Assembly (NCBI GenBank): GCA_027318585.1
Contig: DAHVOW010000010.1
Location: 43,481-56,976, forward strand
Source of the DNA: Methanobacteriaceae archaeon
Lineage (GTDB): Archaea; Methanobacteriota; Methanobacteria; Methanobacteriales; Methanobacteriaceae
DNA: 13,496 nt
Reading direction: 5' to 3'
Shown: positions 6,895 to 13,055 of the stretch, in pieces
Layout: each line of letters begins with the position of its first letter
Numbering within the stretch: position 1 is the stretch's first letter
Translations under genes and position numbers: made by a program
Notes under the pieces: generated by a model
Database searches by the model: none
Told to the model about the DNA's origin: nothing
What the model saw: the letters and a program-made list of their open reading frames with translations, nothing else

Positions 6895-7398
6895 TTAAGT
6901 CATTTTCGTGTGGCGACCCATCTTTTCAGCCAGCTTACCCAACAGACGGGAAGCTGAAGGGTGAGCCAGCCCTTGGATGGTGAGTATTGCCAGTACCATT
7001 CCCACAATAAAGAATTCTGGTTTCATCCCCACCAGGGAAGTAAGATATATTATAACTGTAATGCTCAGTGCACCGGTGGTCCCGGCATATCCGGGGTCGG
7101 CACAGAGACGATTACCAAAGTAAACTAATGTGGCGGCGATGAGTCCTCCTTCCGGGATACCAATGGCATAACAGCCTACTGATGCCAGTAAAGTCCCGGC
7201 TGAGGCATCAGGTGAGCATACGATGTTTCCCTGGAAGAATCCGCCGGCCAGGCTTCCACCTCTTTTTTTAACGGCCCGGCCAATAACTTCGGCACCTTTG
7301 ACTCCCGGGTTTTCAGGCAGACCCATCCAAGTGTCGATGAGTACGAAGTTCACCCAGCAAATGATGGTTGCGATTATGATTCCCATTATCTCGTTCAT
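6895..7398 (-). CDS. ehaB: Eha complex membrane subunit EhaB
   Basis: Membrane protein of 167 residues. Hydrophobic segments lie at about 4-22, 66-95 (rich in Gly and Ala, probably one or two helices), 106-125 and 129-147, followed by a basic C-terminus (KLAEKMGRHTKMT). Notable are three cysteines near or in the membrane (Cys61, Cys76, Cys99) and the loop KKRGGSLAGGFFQGN (44-58). I see no relation to an Mrp or complex I subunit. In Eha nomenclature this is EhaB, of unknown role. It starts directly after the ehaA stop (TAAATG), so the two are translationally adjacent. Confidence 0.88.
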   Translation of the reverse strand: MNEIMGIIIATIICWVNFVLIDTWMGLPENPGVKGAEVIGRAVKKRGGSLAGGFFQGNIVCSPDASAGTLLASVGCYAIGIPEGGLIAATLVYFGNRLCADPGYAGTTGALSITVIIYLTSLVGMKPEFFIVGMVLAILTIQGLAHPSASRLLGKLAEKMGRHTKMT

Positions 7399-7680
7399 TT
7401 ATGAGTCCCCCGGTCTTGGTACTAACTTTTCCAGAAGGAATTTGCAGAATAAAGCGGTAATAATTCCTACTGAGGCACCAACCATAAGTCCCTGGTATCC
7501 CAGCTTGTCCAGCATGGCATAAAAACCTAGTGCCAGTATTGCCGTGGGAAAAATAACACTTATGGTCCAGGAATACCTCATGGGCCGTTCAGGCAGCAAA
7601 GGGAGCCTTAAAGCCAGTCCAAGTATCACTGCCAGGCCTAGGGCCAGGAGATAACTGAGGACATTGACATGAATAATCAT
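7399..7680 (-). CDS. ehaA: Eha complex membrane subunit EhaA, first gene of the operon
   Basis: Small membrane protein of 93 residues with helices at about 6-24, 39-57 and 64-84. A short basic loop (PERPMRYSW) separates the first two. As the first gene of the operon it lies behind the TATA box at 7705-7712, only about 25 bases from its ATG at 7680-7678, so its mRNA leader should be extremely short. It has no assigned function; the place and length fit EhaA of Methanothermobacter. An MrpE-like role would fit its position but is not visible in the sequence. Confidence 0.88.
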   Translation of the reverse strand: MIIHVNVLSYLLALGLAVILGLALRLPLLPERPMRYSWTISVIFPTAILALGFYAMLDKLGYQGLMVGASVGIITALFCKFLLEKLVPRPGDS

Positions 7681-7704
7681 GATAAAACCTTATCCTAACA
7701 ACTG

Positions 7705-7719
7705 TATATAAATGTTTTT
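7705..7719 (-). promoter_or_regulatory. TATA box and BRE of the eha operon promoter
   Basis: On the minus strand this reads AAAAACATTTATATA. It is a near-ideal methanogen promoter core: TTTATATA at 7712-7705 preceded by an A-rich BRE spaced by two bases. The centre-to-start distance usual in archaea (about 25-27 bases) puts the transcription start near 7682-7685, two to five bases before the ehaA ATG. Confidence 0.75.
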
Positions 7720-7725
7720 AAATCT

Positions 7726-7735
7726 CTCTTAAGAG
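7726..7735. promoter_or_regulatory. 10-base perfect palindrome just upstream of the eha BRE (possible operator)
   Basis: CTCTTAAGAG is fully self-complementary and lies 6 bases upstream of the BRE for eha, a place where archaeal activators or repressors bind. A palindrome of this size can also occur by chance, so a regulatory role is only a possibility. Confidence 0.3.
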
Positions 7736-7814
7736 TTTACCTATCAAATATTAATAGGAAGATACTAAAATCTATTGGGGATAAAGGGAATAACCATTTT
7801 CTATAGGAAATAGC

Positions 7815-7823
7815 ATATAAATA
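7815..7823 (+). promoter_or_regulatory. TATA box of the small DUF1616-like gene
   Basis: The plus strand reads ATATAAATA, and the expected transcription start is near 7844. That leaves a leader of about 35 bases containing GGAG (7869-7872) ahead of the ATG at 7879. It would exclude an in-frame TTG at 7837 as the start. The interrupted palindrome around CTATAG (7801-7806) lies just upstream. Confidence 0.55.
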
Positions 7824-7878
7824 GATAGGGAGGCAGTTGGAGGACATTAAATTTACACGGCACTCACCGGAGTTTACT

Positions 7879-8301
7879 ATGAATAAAGATCGCAACTTTT
7901 CTCTAATAATAATCATATTAATAGCTATTGGAGTCTTATCTACCATCTACATTATTATAAATCCTCAGCCCAGTGAAAAATTCACGGAATTCTATGTATT
8001 AAATTCAGAGGGGCAGGCTGGTAACTATCCCGTAAATTTAACCACCGGTGAGGAGGGTAAACTTATCATGGTGGTGGTAAATAATGAGTACCAGAATGTG
8101 AACTATCGATTGGTGGCTAACCTGGATAACTCCACCATCTATAATGAAGAATTTACACTCTCCAATAATGAAAAAAAGGAAATTCCATTGGATTTCACAG
8201 CTCAAACACTGGGGACACAGAAGCTGGAGATGTTTCTATATACACTGCCAGACACGAGCAATGATTATCGTTATCTTTTCCTGGAATTAAACGTTTCTTA
8301 A
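7879..8301 (+). CDS. Single-TM surface protein with a DUF1616 C-terminal-like domain
   Basis: Protein of 140 residues: a short basic N-terminus (NKDR), one strong membrane helix (about residues 8-27), then a predicted extracellular beta-rich domain. The outer domain begins FTEFYVLNSEGQAGNYPVNL (35-54) and continues with TTGEEGKLIMVVVNNEY. This is the pattern I know from the C-terminal domain of DUF1616 membrane proteins, where it follows several TM helices. Three N-x-S/T sequons (Asn53, Asn84, Asn138) fit exposure to the archaeal N-glycosylation system. The function is unknown; DUF1616-type proteins are often near surface-polysaccharide genes, as here. The start is the ATG at 7879 with GGAG 6 bases upstream; the TTG at 7837 would lie at or before the predicted transcription start. 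It is divergent from the eha operon. Confidence 0.8.
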   Translation: MNKDRNFSLIIIILIAIGVLSTIYIIINPQPSEKFTEFYVLNSEGQAGNYPVNLTTGEEGKLIMVVVNNEYQNVNYRLVANLDNSTIYNEEFTLSNNEKKEIPLDFTAQTLGTQKLEMFLYTLPDTSNDYRYLFLELNVS

Positions 8302-8365
8302 TTAATAGCCGTATTTCATGTTTTAAGGATAGATGTGCTATTTTTAGATTTAATAGGTGGATAAT

Positions 8366-8731
8366 ATGGATGTTGAAGTCGTTAATTTTAAAGATAAGTT
8401 CGAGAAATTGGATGGAGCGCACGAATACAGAGTAGTAGCCCAGATGAACTACTATTACTTCAAAATCGTAAAAGCTAAAAGAACATTCATCTGGCACCAC
8501 CATCCCGAGACAGATGAATCTTTTGTAGTTATAGAAGGTAATTTAAAGATTGATCTAAAAAATAAAACCTTAAATCTTCAAAAAGGGGATATGGTGGTCA
8601 TTCCTAGGGGAGTTGAACATAGACCTCGCTGTAACGCAGAATGCCATCTTTTATTAATAGAACCAGCACAAACCCTTAACACTGGTAATAAAGTCACCGA
8701 TGAAACTGATACAGATATAGAATGGATATAA
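8366..8731 (+). CDS. Small single-domain cupin protein
   Basis: Protein of 121 residues forming one cupin beta-barrel. Motif 1 is His44-His45-His46 with Glu51 and Gly58 (WHHHPETDESFVVIEG). Motif 2 is Gly74, then PRGVEH with Pro80, Gly82 and His85. His44, His46, Glu51 and His85 are the expected metal ligands, so a mononuclear metal site looks intact. Substrate cannot be read; relatives include sugar-phosphate isomerases, sugar epimerases and sensor-like proteins. The start is the ATG at 8366, with AGGTGG (8355-8360) 5 bases upstream, rather than the in-frame GTG at 8357, which lies inside that site. The C-terminal 20 residues are acidic and polar. It stands alone, 64 bases after the DUF1616-like gene and 160 bases before the epimerase gene. 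Confidence 0.88.
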   Translation: MDVEVVNFKDKFEKLDGAHEYRVVAQMNYYYFKIVKAKRTFIWHHHPETDESFVVIEGNLKIDLKNKTLNLQKGDMVVIPRGVEHRPRCNAECHLLLIEPAQTLNTGNKVTDETDTDIEWI

Positions 8732-8821
8732 TTCCGAACTCTATTTAATCTGTTTTAGAGGTTTTATCCGGGGTGGAAAGAATAGAACCGGGCGGTACGA
8801 AAATTGATTTAATCGGTAAAG

Positions 8822-8830
8822 ATAAAATAA
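8822..8830 (+). promoter_or_regulatory. Possible AT-rich TATA element upstream of the epimerase gene
   Basis: The 160-base gap 8732-8891 holds no gene. ATAAAATAA at 8822-8830 is the best TATA-like element, with an A-rich approach, and would put a transcription start near 8850. The rest of the gap shows only AT-rich sequence and one weak hairpin. Confidence 0.3.
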
Positions 8831-8839
8831 AAGTTTGAA

Positions 8840-8856
8840 AGAGTAAAAAAAACTCT
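8840..8856 (+). other. Weak hairpin (AGAGT, A7 loop, ACTCT) in the epimerase leader
   Basis: A 5-base inverted repeat separated by seven A residues, about 35 bases before the epimerase ATG. It is short and AT-rich, so a chance origin is likely; it is listed only because it lies in the expected leader. Confidence 0.2.
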
Positions 8857-8891
8857 AAATTGTTGCAGGATTACTTTATTGGTTGATAATT

Positions 8892-9827
8892 ATGAAAAAC
8901 AAGAAAGTAGCGGTGACTGGGGGATTGGGTTTTATTGGTTCCCACTTGGTGGAGGAACTATGCCGGAATAACCAGGTATTGATTATTGATAATGAATTCT
9001 CCGGCCACGTGGAAAACATAGAACATCTTCCTCTGGATAGTATCAGTCTGGATATGGGCGATATTAATCAAGTAGATTTAGTTGGTCTTTTTGAGGATAT
9101 TGATTACGTATTTCACCATGCCGCTATGGCCAGTGTACCCTTAAGTGTTGAAAATCCTCTAAAGTGTAATGAAGTAAACGTCACCGGCACTCTTAAAGTA
9201 TTAGACGCAGCCCGGAGAACTGGAGTGGAAAAAGTGATATTGGCATCTAATTCGGCAGTTTATGGGGATAATACCAATTTTCCTTTATCTGAAAATGAAC
9301 CATTAAATCCTAAATCCCCCTACGCAGCAAGTAAAGCAGCTGGGGAATTATACTGCCAGGTATTAAGTGAAGTCTATGGATTACCAACTGTAGCCCTGCG
9401 ATATTTTAATGTGTTCGGGCCTCGTCAGGATCCCAACTCTCAATATGCGGCCGTGATACCTAAATTTATTGAATCCCTCCTGATAGGTAAACAGCCAGTG
9501 ATATATGGTGACGGAGAACAGACCCGCGACTTCATATATGTTAAGGAGGTGGTGGAGGCCAACATAAAGAGTGCAGAATCGGATACAACTGGAGTTTTTA
9601 ACATTGCCTCTGGACAGAGGCTTAAAATAAATGATCTCTTCGAAATTATCTCTTCCATATTAGGTGGGGATTTAAAGCCAATCCATGTGGATACTCGTCC
9701 AGGAGAGGTAAAACATTCCATGGCCGATATATCTCACGCTAAATCGTTAGGATTCATTCCAAAAAGCAATTTTAAAGAAAATTTGAAGGATACAGTTGAT
9801 TATTTCCGGGGATTATCTTATTATTAG
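8892..9827 (+). CDS. UDP-hexose 4-epimerase-like SDR (NAD-dependent epimerase/dehydratase)
   Basis: Extended short-chain dehydrogenase of 311 residues, probably interconverting C4 epimers of UDP-sugars for glycan synthesis. It has the nucleotide-binding GxxGxxG at Gly10/Gly13/Gly16 (VTGGLGFIG), an acidic Asp33 at the end of strand 2 (IIDNEF) fitting NAD, and SNSAVYG (119-125). The catalytic pair is Tyr144/Lys148 in SPYAASKAAGE. HHAAMASVPLSVENP (75-89) is closer to the WbpP / UDP-GlcNAc 4-epimerase group than to classical GalE, as is NVFGPRQDPNSQYAAVIP (173-190). The exact substrate is not resolved. The start is ATG at 8892; the frame is open from a TTG at 8883, but ATG begins directly at the Rossmann strand. 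GGTTGAT at 8881 is a weak ribosome-binding site. It converges with the next gene, 33 bases away. Confidence 0.9.
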   Translation: MKNKKVAVTGGLGFIGSHLVEELCRNNQVLIIDNEFSGHVENIEHLPLDSISLDMGDINQVDLVGLFEDIDYVFHHAAMASVPLSVENPLKCNEVNVTGTLKVLDAARRTGVEKVILASNSAVYGDNTNFPLSENEPLNPKSPYAASKAAGELYCQVLSEVYGLPTVALRYFNVFGPRQDPNSQYAAVIPKFIESLLIGKQPVIYGDGEQTRDFIYVKEVVEANIKSAESDTTGVFNIASGQRLKINDLFEIISSILGGDLKPIHVDTRPGEVKHSMADISHAKSLGFIPKSNFKENLKDTVDYFRGLSYY

Positions 9828-9860
9828 CAAAATAAAGTTAACTTGAGAATCCTAAAATTA
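9828..9860. terminator. Convergent intergenic spacer with palindrome, possible bidirectional terminator
   Basis: This 33-base AT-rich gap separates two convergent genes. It holds the perfect palindrome AAGTTAACTT (9835-9844). On the minus strand the palindrome is followed by TTATTTT, which could serve as a U-rich archaeal stop signal for the glycosyltransferase transcript. No strong hairpin is present. Confidence 0.3.
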
Positions 9861-10721
9861 TTAAATTAGTTTATCCATTTTAGAAGCTTCATCTTCCATG
9901 AATTCCAGACATTTCCTGGTGGGAGGTAAAAAATCACTCTCCAAATGAATGCCAATGGTGGGCATGGGAACCCATAGTTTCCATTTTTTACCAAAAAGTA
10001 TTTGTTTACCATTATAACGCCACGCCAATCGTATGACCTTATAGTAGAGGTGTTCTTTACGGTTTTTCAGGGTCGCAATGGGATGGAACATGTTATATTT
10101 GGTTAGACTCATCCACATACTAGCATCATGATTGCCGAGTGAATAACTTTCAAAAACTTCTCTGGTCATCTTAAGGGTTTTTTTATCAGTCAGGAAGGTT
10201 AGGCAGGTTGATGATGCTGTTCTCCAGTGCCTTTTTTCCGTGGCCTTAACTTGATAGGGATGTTCATGTAACTTCAAATGGTAGTCATCCGGATGATCAT
10301 AGGGTGAAACAAAGTCCACATCATCGTTCTCCTTTAAAAGTTCCAGCATTTCAATAAACTGGTTAGGCATGTAAAAGTAATCATCCTCGGCAAAATAGAC
10401 TATATCAGAAAAGTCCTGATTTAAAAGTGTTTTAATCTGAAGAGCAAAGGTAGCTAAATTACCCATTCCATCTAATCTTATTAGTTCCAGATCTTCATCG
10501 TCAAAATATTTTTTAAAGAGATCCTCATATTCAGGAGGGCAGTTGTCCAGTAAAACAAATATCTTTGCATTTAAATCTCCCAGACTCTCTTTAAATGATT
10601 TCAAACAGAATTCGGATAATTTATACTTATCCTCCTTAAAAACCGGTGGTACCTTAGAAACCCGGGGGTATATCCGGTAAGCAACGCTAAAATCATAGTT
10701 TTTCCTGGCTTCTAAAGTCAT
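9861..10721 (-). CDS. Unclassified GT-A-like glycosyltransferase
   Basis: Cytoplasmic protein of 286 residues with no membrane helix. The first part resembles a GT-A nucleotide-sugar fold, with beta-alpha units around KIFVLLDN (53-60) and LELIRLDGMGN (78-88). Then comes IVYFAEDDYFYMPNQF (107-122), whose EDD (112-114) stands where a DXD metal/UDP-sugar motif belongs. HWRTASSTCLTFL (165-177) and GNHDASMW (196-203, Asp199 a possible catalytic base) resemble the acceptor region of such enzymes. The donor is unknown; as the last gene of a minus-strand set after the UDP-xylose synthase-like gene, UDP-xylose or UDP-glucuronate are reasonable guesses only. The start ATG at 10721 has GGTGAT three bases upstream, 43 bases after the preceding gene. 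Family assignment is by motif; I do not recognise a named homologue. Confidence 0.75.
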   Translation of the reverse strand: MTLEARKNYDFSVAYRIYPRVSKVPPVFKEDKYKLSEFCLKSFKESLGDLNAKIFVLLDNCPPEYEDLFKKYFDDEDLELIRLDGMGNLATFALQIKTLLNQDFSDIVYFAEDDYFYMPNQFIEMLELLKENDDVDFVSPYDHPDDYHLKLHEHPYQVKATEKRHWRTASSTCLTFLTDKKTLKMTREVFESYSLGNHDASMWMSLTKYNMFHPIATLKNRKEHLYYKVIRLAWRYNGKQILFGKKWKLWVPMPTIGIHLESDFLPPTRKCLEFMEDEASKMDKLI

Positions 10722-10764
10722 AATATCACCATCAAATCTGTAGTTTTTGGGGTCCCGGGTACAG

Positions 10765-11715
10765 TCATTCCTGTTCTTTTAGTTGGGACTGGAAAAATTC
10801 AATAGTACTTTTAATACCTTCATCCAGGGAGATTTTCGGGCTCCACTGGAGAGATTCATGGGCCCGATCAATGTCTGGTTTTCTCATTTGGGGATCGTCC
10901 GGTGGTAAAGGTTTGAAGATTATCTTGGACTCCGATCCAGTTTTTTCAATGATTATCCTGGCGAAATCAACTATTTTAAATTCATCAGGGTTGCCTAGAT
11001 TTAAAACCCTGTATTTTATTTCGTCTTTCTCAGCCACGGAAAAAATACCATCAATAAGATCATCTACGTAACAGAAACTACGGGTTTGACTTCCATCACC
11101 ATATACCGTTAGATCAATCCCTTTTAAGGCCTGGAAGATGAAGTTAGGCACCACCCTGCCGTCCTGTAACTTCATACGGGGGCCGTAGGTGTTGAAGATT
11201 CTGATGATCCGGATATCCACACCATACTCCCGATAGTAAGCCATGGACAATGCTTCAGAAAACCGTTTAGCTTCATCATAAACGGAACGAGGCCCCACCG
11301 GATTGACATTTCCCCAATAACTCTCAGGCTGGGGATGGATTTGTGGGTCACCATAAACCTCTGATGTTGATGCAAAGACGTATCTAGCTTTTTTTTCCTT
11401 AGCCAGGTTAAGAACATGGGATGTTCCAACCGAATCAACCATGAGGGTCTCAATAGGAAAATTTAAGTAATCAACTGGACTGGCTGGGCAGGCAAAGTGT
11501 AAAATAAGATCCAGCTGGCCTTCCAACTCCAATCCCTCTATTATATCATGTTCTATAAATTCAAAATTCTGGTTTAAAAGGAGATGTTCCAGGTTTTCTG
11601 GGCTCCCGGTCAGAAAATTATCTATCCCGATAACGTAACATCCTTCTTTAATGAAACGATCACATAGATGGCTCCCAATAAAGCCAGCAGCACCGGTGAT
11701 GAGAACTTTCTTCAT
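10765..11715 (-). CDS. UDP-glucuronate decarboxylase-like SDR (UDP-xylose synthase type)
   Basis: Extended SDR of 316 residues predicted to oxidise and decarboxylate UDP-glucuronate to UDP-xylose with a bound NAD. It has GxxGxxG at Gly8/Gly11/Gly14 and Asp32 at the strand 2 end (GIDNFL). It also has STSEVYGDP (116-124, with Ser118 and Glu119), Tyr146/Lys150 in GPRSVYDEAK, and Arg212 in GDGSQTRSF. The run ESYWGNVNPVGPRS (131-144) is nearly identical to the signature of UDP-xylose synthases (usual form ESYWGNVNPIGPRSCYDEGKR) and absent from dTDP-glucose 4,6-dehydratases. The gene starts directly at the stop of the UDP-glucose dehydrogenase gene (TAAATG), which makes its substrate. A close alternative is another UDP-glucuronate-acting SDR, such as a 4-keto-pentose producer. 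Confidence 0.88.
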   Translation of the reverse strand: MKKVLITGAAGFIGSHLCDRFIKEGCYVIGIDNFLTGSPENLEHLLLNQNFEFIEHDIIEGLELEGQLDLILHFACPASPVDYLNFPIETLMVDSVGTSHVLNLAKEKKARYVFASTSEVYGDPQIHPQPESYWGNVNPVGPRSVYDEAKRFSEALSMAYYREYGVDIRIIRIFNTYGPRMKLQDGRVVPNFIFQALKGIDLTVYGDGSQTRSFCYVDDLIDGIFSVAEKDEIKYRVLNLGNPDEFKIVDFARIIIEKTGSESKIIFKPLPPDDPQMRKPDIDRAHESLQWSPKISLDEGIKSTIEFFQSQLKEQE

Positions 11716-13038
11716 TTACTTATTCTCCGAAAGATTTTCCCTACCAACACTGTAATACTCAAATCCATCCATAACCTCAGATTCGAACATGTTCCGGCCG
11801 TCAATGATTATGGGTAGTCTCATAAGATTTTTAACCTGATTCAGGTCGGAGTTTCTGAATTCATCCCATTCGGTGATTATTAAAAGGGCATCAGAGTTTT
11901 TTAAAGCTTCATACTTGTCTTTATAGTATTTTATGTTCTCATTTTCGGGGAATATTCTTTGGAAATTTTCTGTAGCTTGTGGATCGTATAATCGCAAATT
12001 AGCATCATTTTCATAAAGTTCTCTTACTATATCTATGGCTGGTGCATCCCTAATATCATCGGTGTCTGGTTTGAAGGCCAAACCCCAGATGGTTATGTTC
12101 TTGTCTTTATTAATCCACAACACGTTTTCCACTTTTTCTAAAAATCGTTCCCGCATTTGGGTGTTGATTTTCTCGGTTTCCTTTAAAATGCCGAATTCCA
12201 AACCATGGTCTTCAGCTATTTTTATAAAGGCCCTAACATCTTTGGGGAAGCAGGAGCCACCATAACCGATACCTGCGTTTAAAAAGGATCTTCCAATACG
12301 CTGGTCGTAACCGATACCATCGGCGATCATATTAACATCTATACCCACCTTTTCACACAACTCCGCCACCATGTTAATATAGGAAATTTTCATGGCCAAA
12401 AAAGAGTTGGACGCGTGTTTTATAAGCTCTGCAGCAGCCGGGGTGGTTATGAGGAGTACATCCCCCTTCTCAGTGAAAGGTCGATACAGTTTTTCGAATA
12501 CTTCACGGGCCTTTTCACTTTCAACACCCACCACAATCCGATCCGGATTCATGAAGTCGTACACGCCGGTACCTTCCCTTAAAAATTCGGGGTTGGATGC
12601 CACATCAAACTGGATATTATCTTTAGAATACCTTTTTATGGTCTTTTTAACCCACTGGTGGGTGTTCACAGGCACAGTTGACTTTTCAACAATCAATTTG
12701 TAGCCATTCATGTTCTCAGCGATTTGTCGGGCCACATCCTCCACCTGGGACAGATCTGCCTTCCCGGTTTCGCTCTGAGGGGTACCTACACAAATAAAAA
12801 TAAGATCACTAAAATCTATGGCCCGTTTCATGTCATTTGTAAATTCGATGGTCCCTTTATCCAGGCACCTTTTAAGAATTTCGTTTAAACCCGGCTCATA
12901 AATGTGGGATATGCCCTTATTGAGTTTGTCCAAATTTTTTGAAGTTTTTTTGGCGCATAAAACCTGGTTTCCCTCATCAGCAAAACATGCCGCAGTCACT
13001 AATCCCACGTATCCGGACCCTATAACTGTAATCTTCAT
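11716..13038 (-). CDS. ugd: UDP-glucose 6-dehydrogenase (unusual dinucleotide-binding motif)
   Basis: Enzyme of 440 residues oxidising UDP-glucose to UDP-glucuronate in two steps. Domain order is typical: Rossmann N-terminus with GSGYVG (7-12), then NPEFLREG (149-156), a catalytic Lys207 region (AAELIKHASNSF), catalytic Cys263 in GGSCFPKD, and the C-terminal UDP-binding domain starting WGLAFKPDTDDIRDAP (318-333). Length is normal for the family. Odd point: the end of strand 2, usually VDID with an acidic residue holding the NAD ribose, reads CAKKTSK (28-34). The nucleotide sequence is clear here and neither other frame restores an acidic motif, so it is not an obvious frameshift. NADP use is possible. 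UDP-mannose-type dehydrogenase is the main alternative, but the adjacent UDP-glucuronate decarboxylase gene favours UDP-glucose. It lies 17 bases after the glycosyltransferase stop. Confidence 0.92.
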   Translation of the reverse strand: MKITVIGSGYVGLVTAACFADEGNQVLCAKKTSKNLDKLNKGISHIYEPGLNEILKRCLDKGTIEFTNDMKRAIDFSDLIFICVGTPQSETGKADLSQVEDVARQIAENMNGYKLIVEKSTVPVNTHQWVKKTIKRYSKDNIQFDVASNPEFLREGTGVYDFMNPDRIVVGVESEKAREVFEKLYRPFTEKGDVLLITTPAAAELIKHASNSFLAMKISYINMVAELCEKVGIDVNMIADGIGYDQRIGRSFLNAGIGYGGSCFPKDVRAFIKIAEDHGLEFGILKETEKINTQMRERFLEKVENVLWINKDKNITIWGLAFKPDTDDIRDAPAIDIVRELYENDANLRLYDPQATENFQRIFPENENIKYYKDKYEALKNSDALLIITEWDEFRNSDLNQVKNLMRLPIIIDGRNMFESEVMDGFEYYSVGRENLSENK

Positions 13039-13055
13039 ATACTCACTTGTCCTGT

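Noticed and set aside
7837..7878. TTG-initiated extension of the DUF1616-like protein by 14 residues
   Set aside because: The TTG lies at or before the predicted transcription start from the TATA box at 7815-7823; the ATG at 7879 has a well-spaced GGAG.
7737..7946. Minus-strand open frame of 69 codons in the eha / DUF1616-like intergenic region
   Set aside because: It covers the plus-strand promoter and the start of the DUF1616-like gene, has no recognisable domain, and reads the complement of a hydrophobic AT-rich region.
12935..12965. Frameshift in the A-rich codons of the UDP-glucose dehydrogenase gene as the cause of the lost acidic motif
   Set aside because: Neither alternative frame through this stretch encodes an acidic residue at the right place, and the sequence on both sides aligns with the family in one frame.
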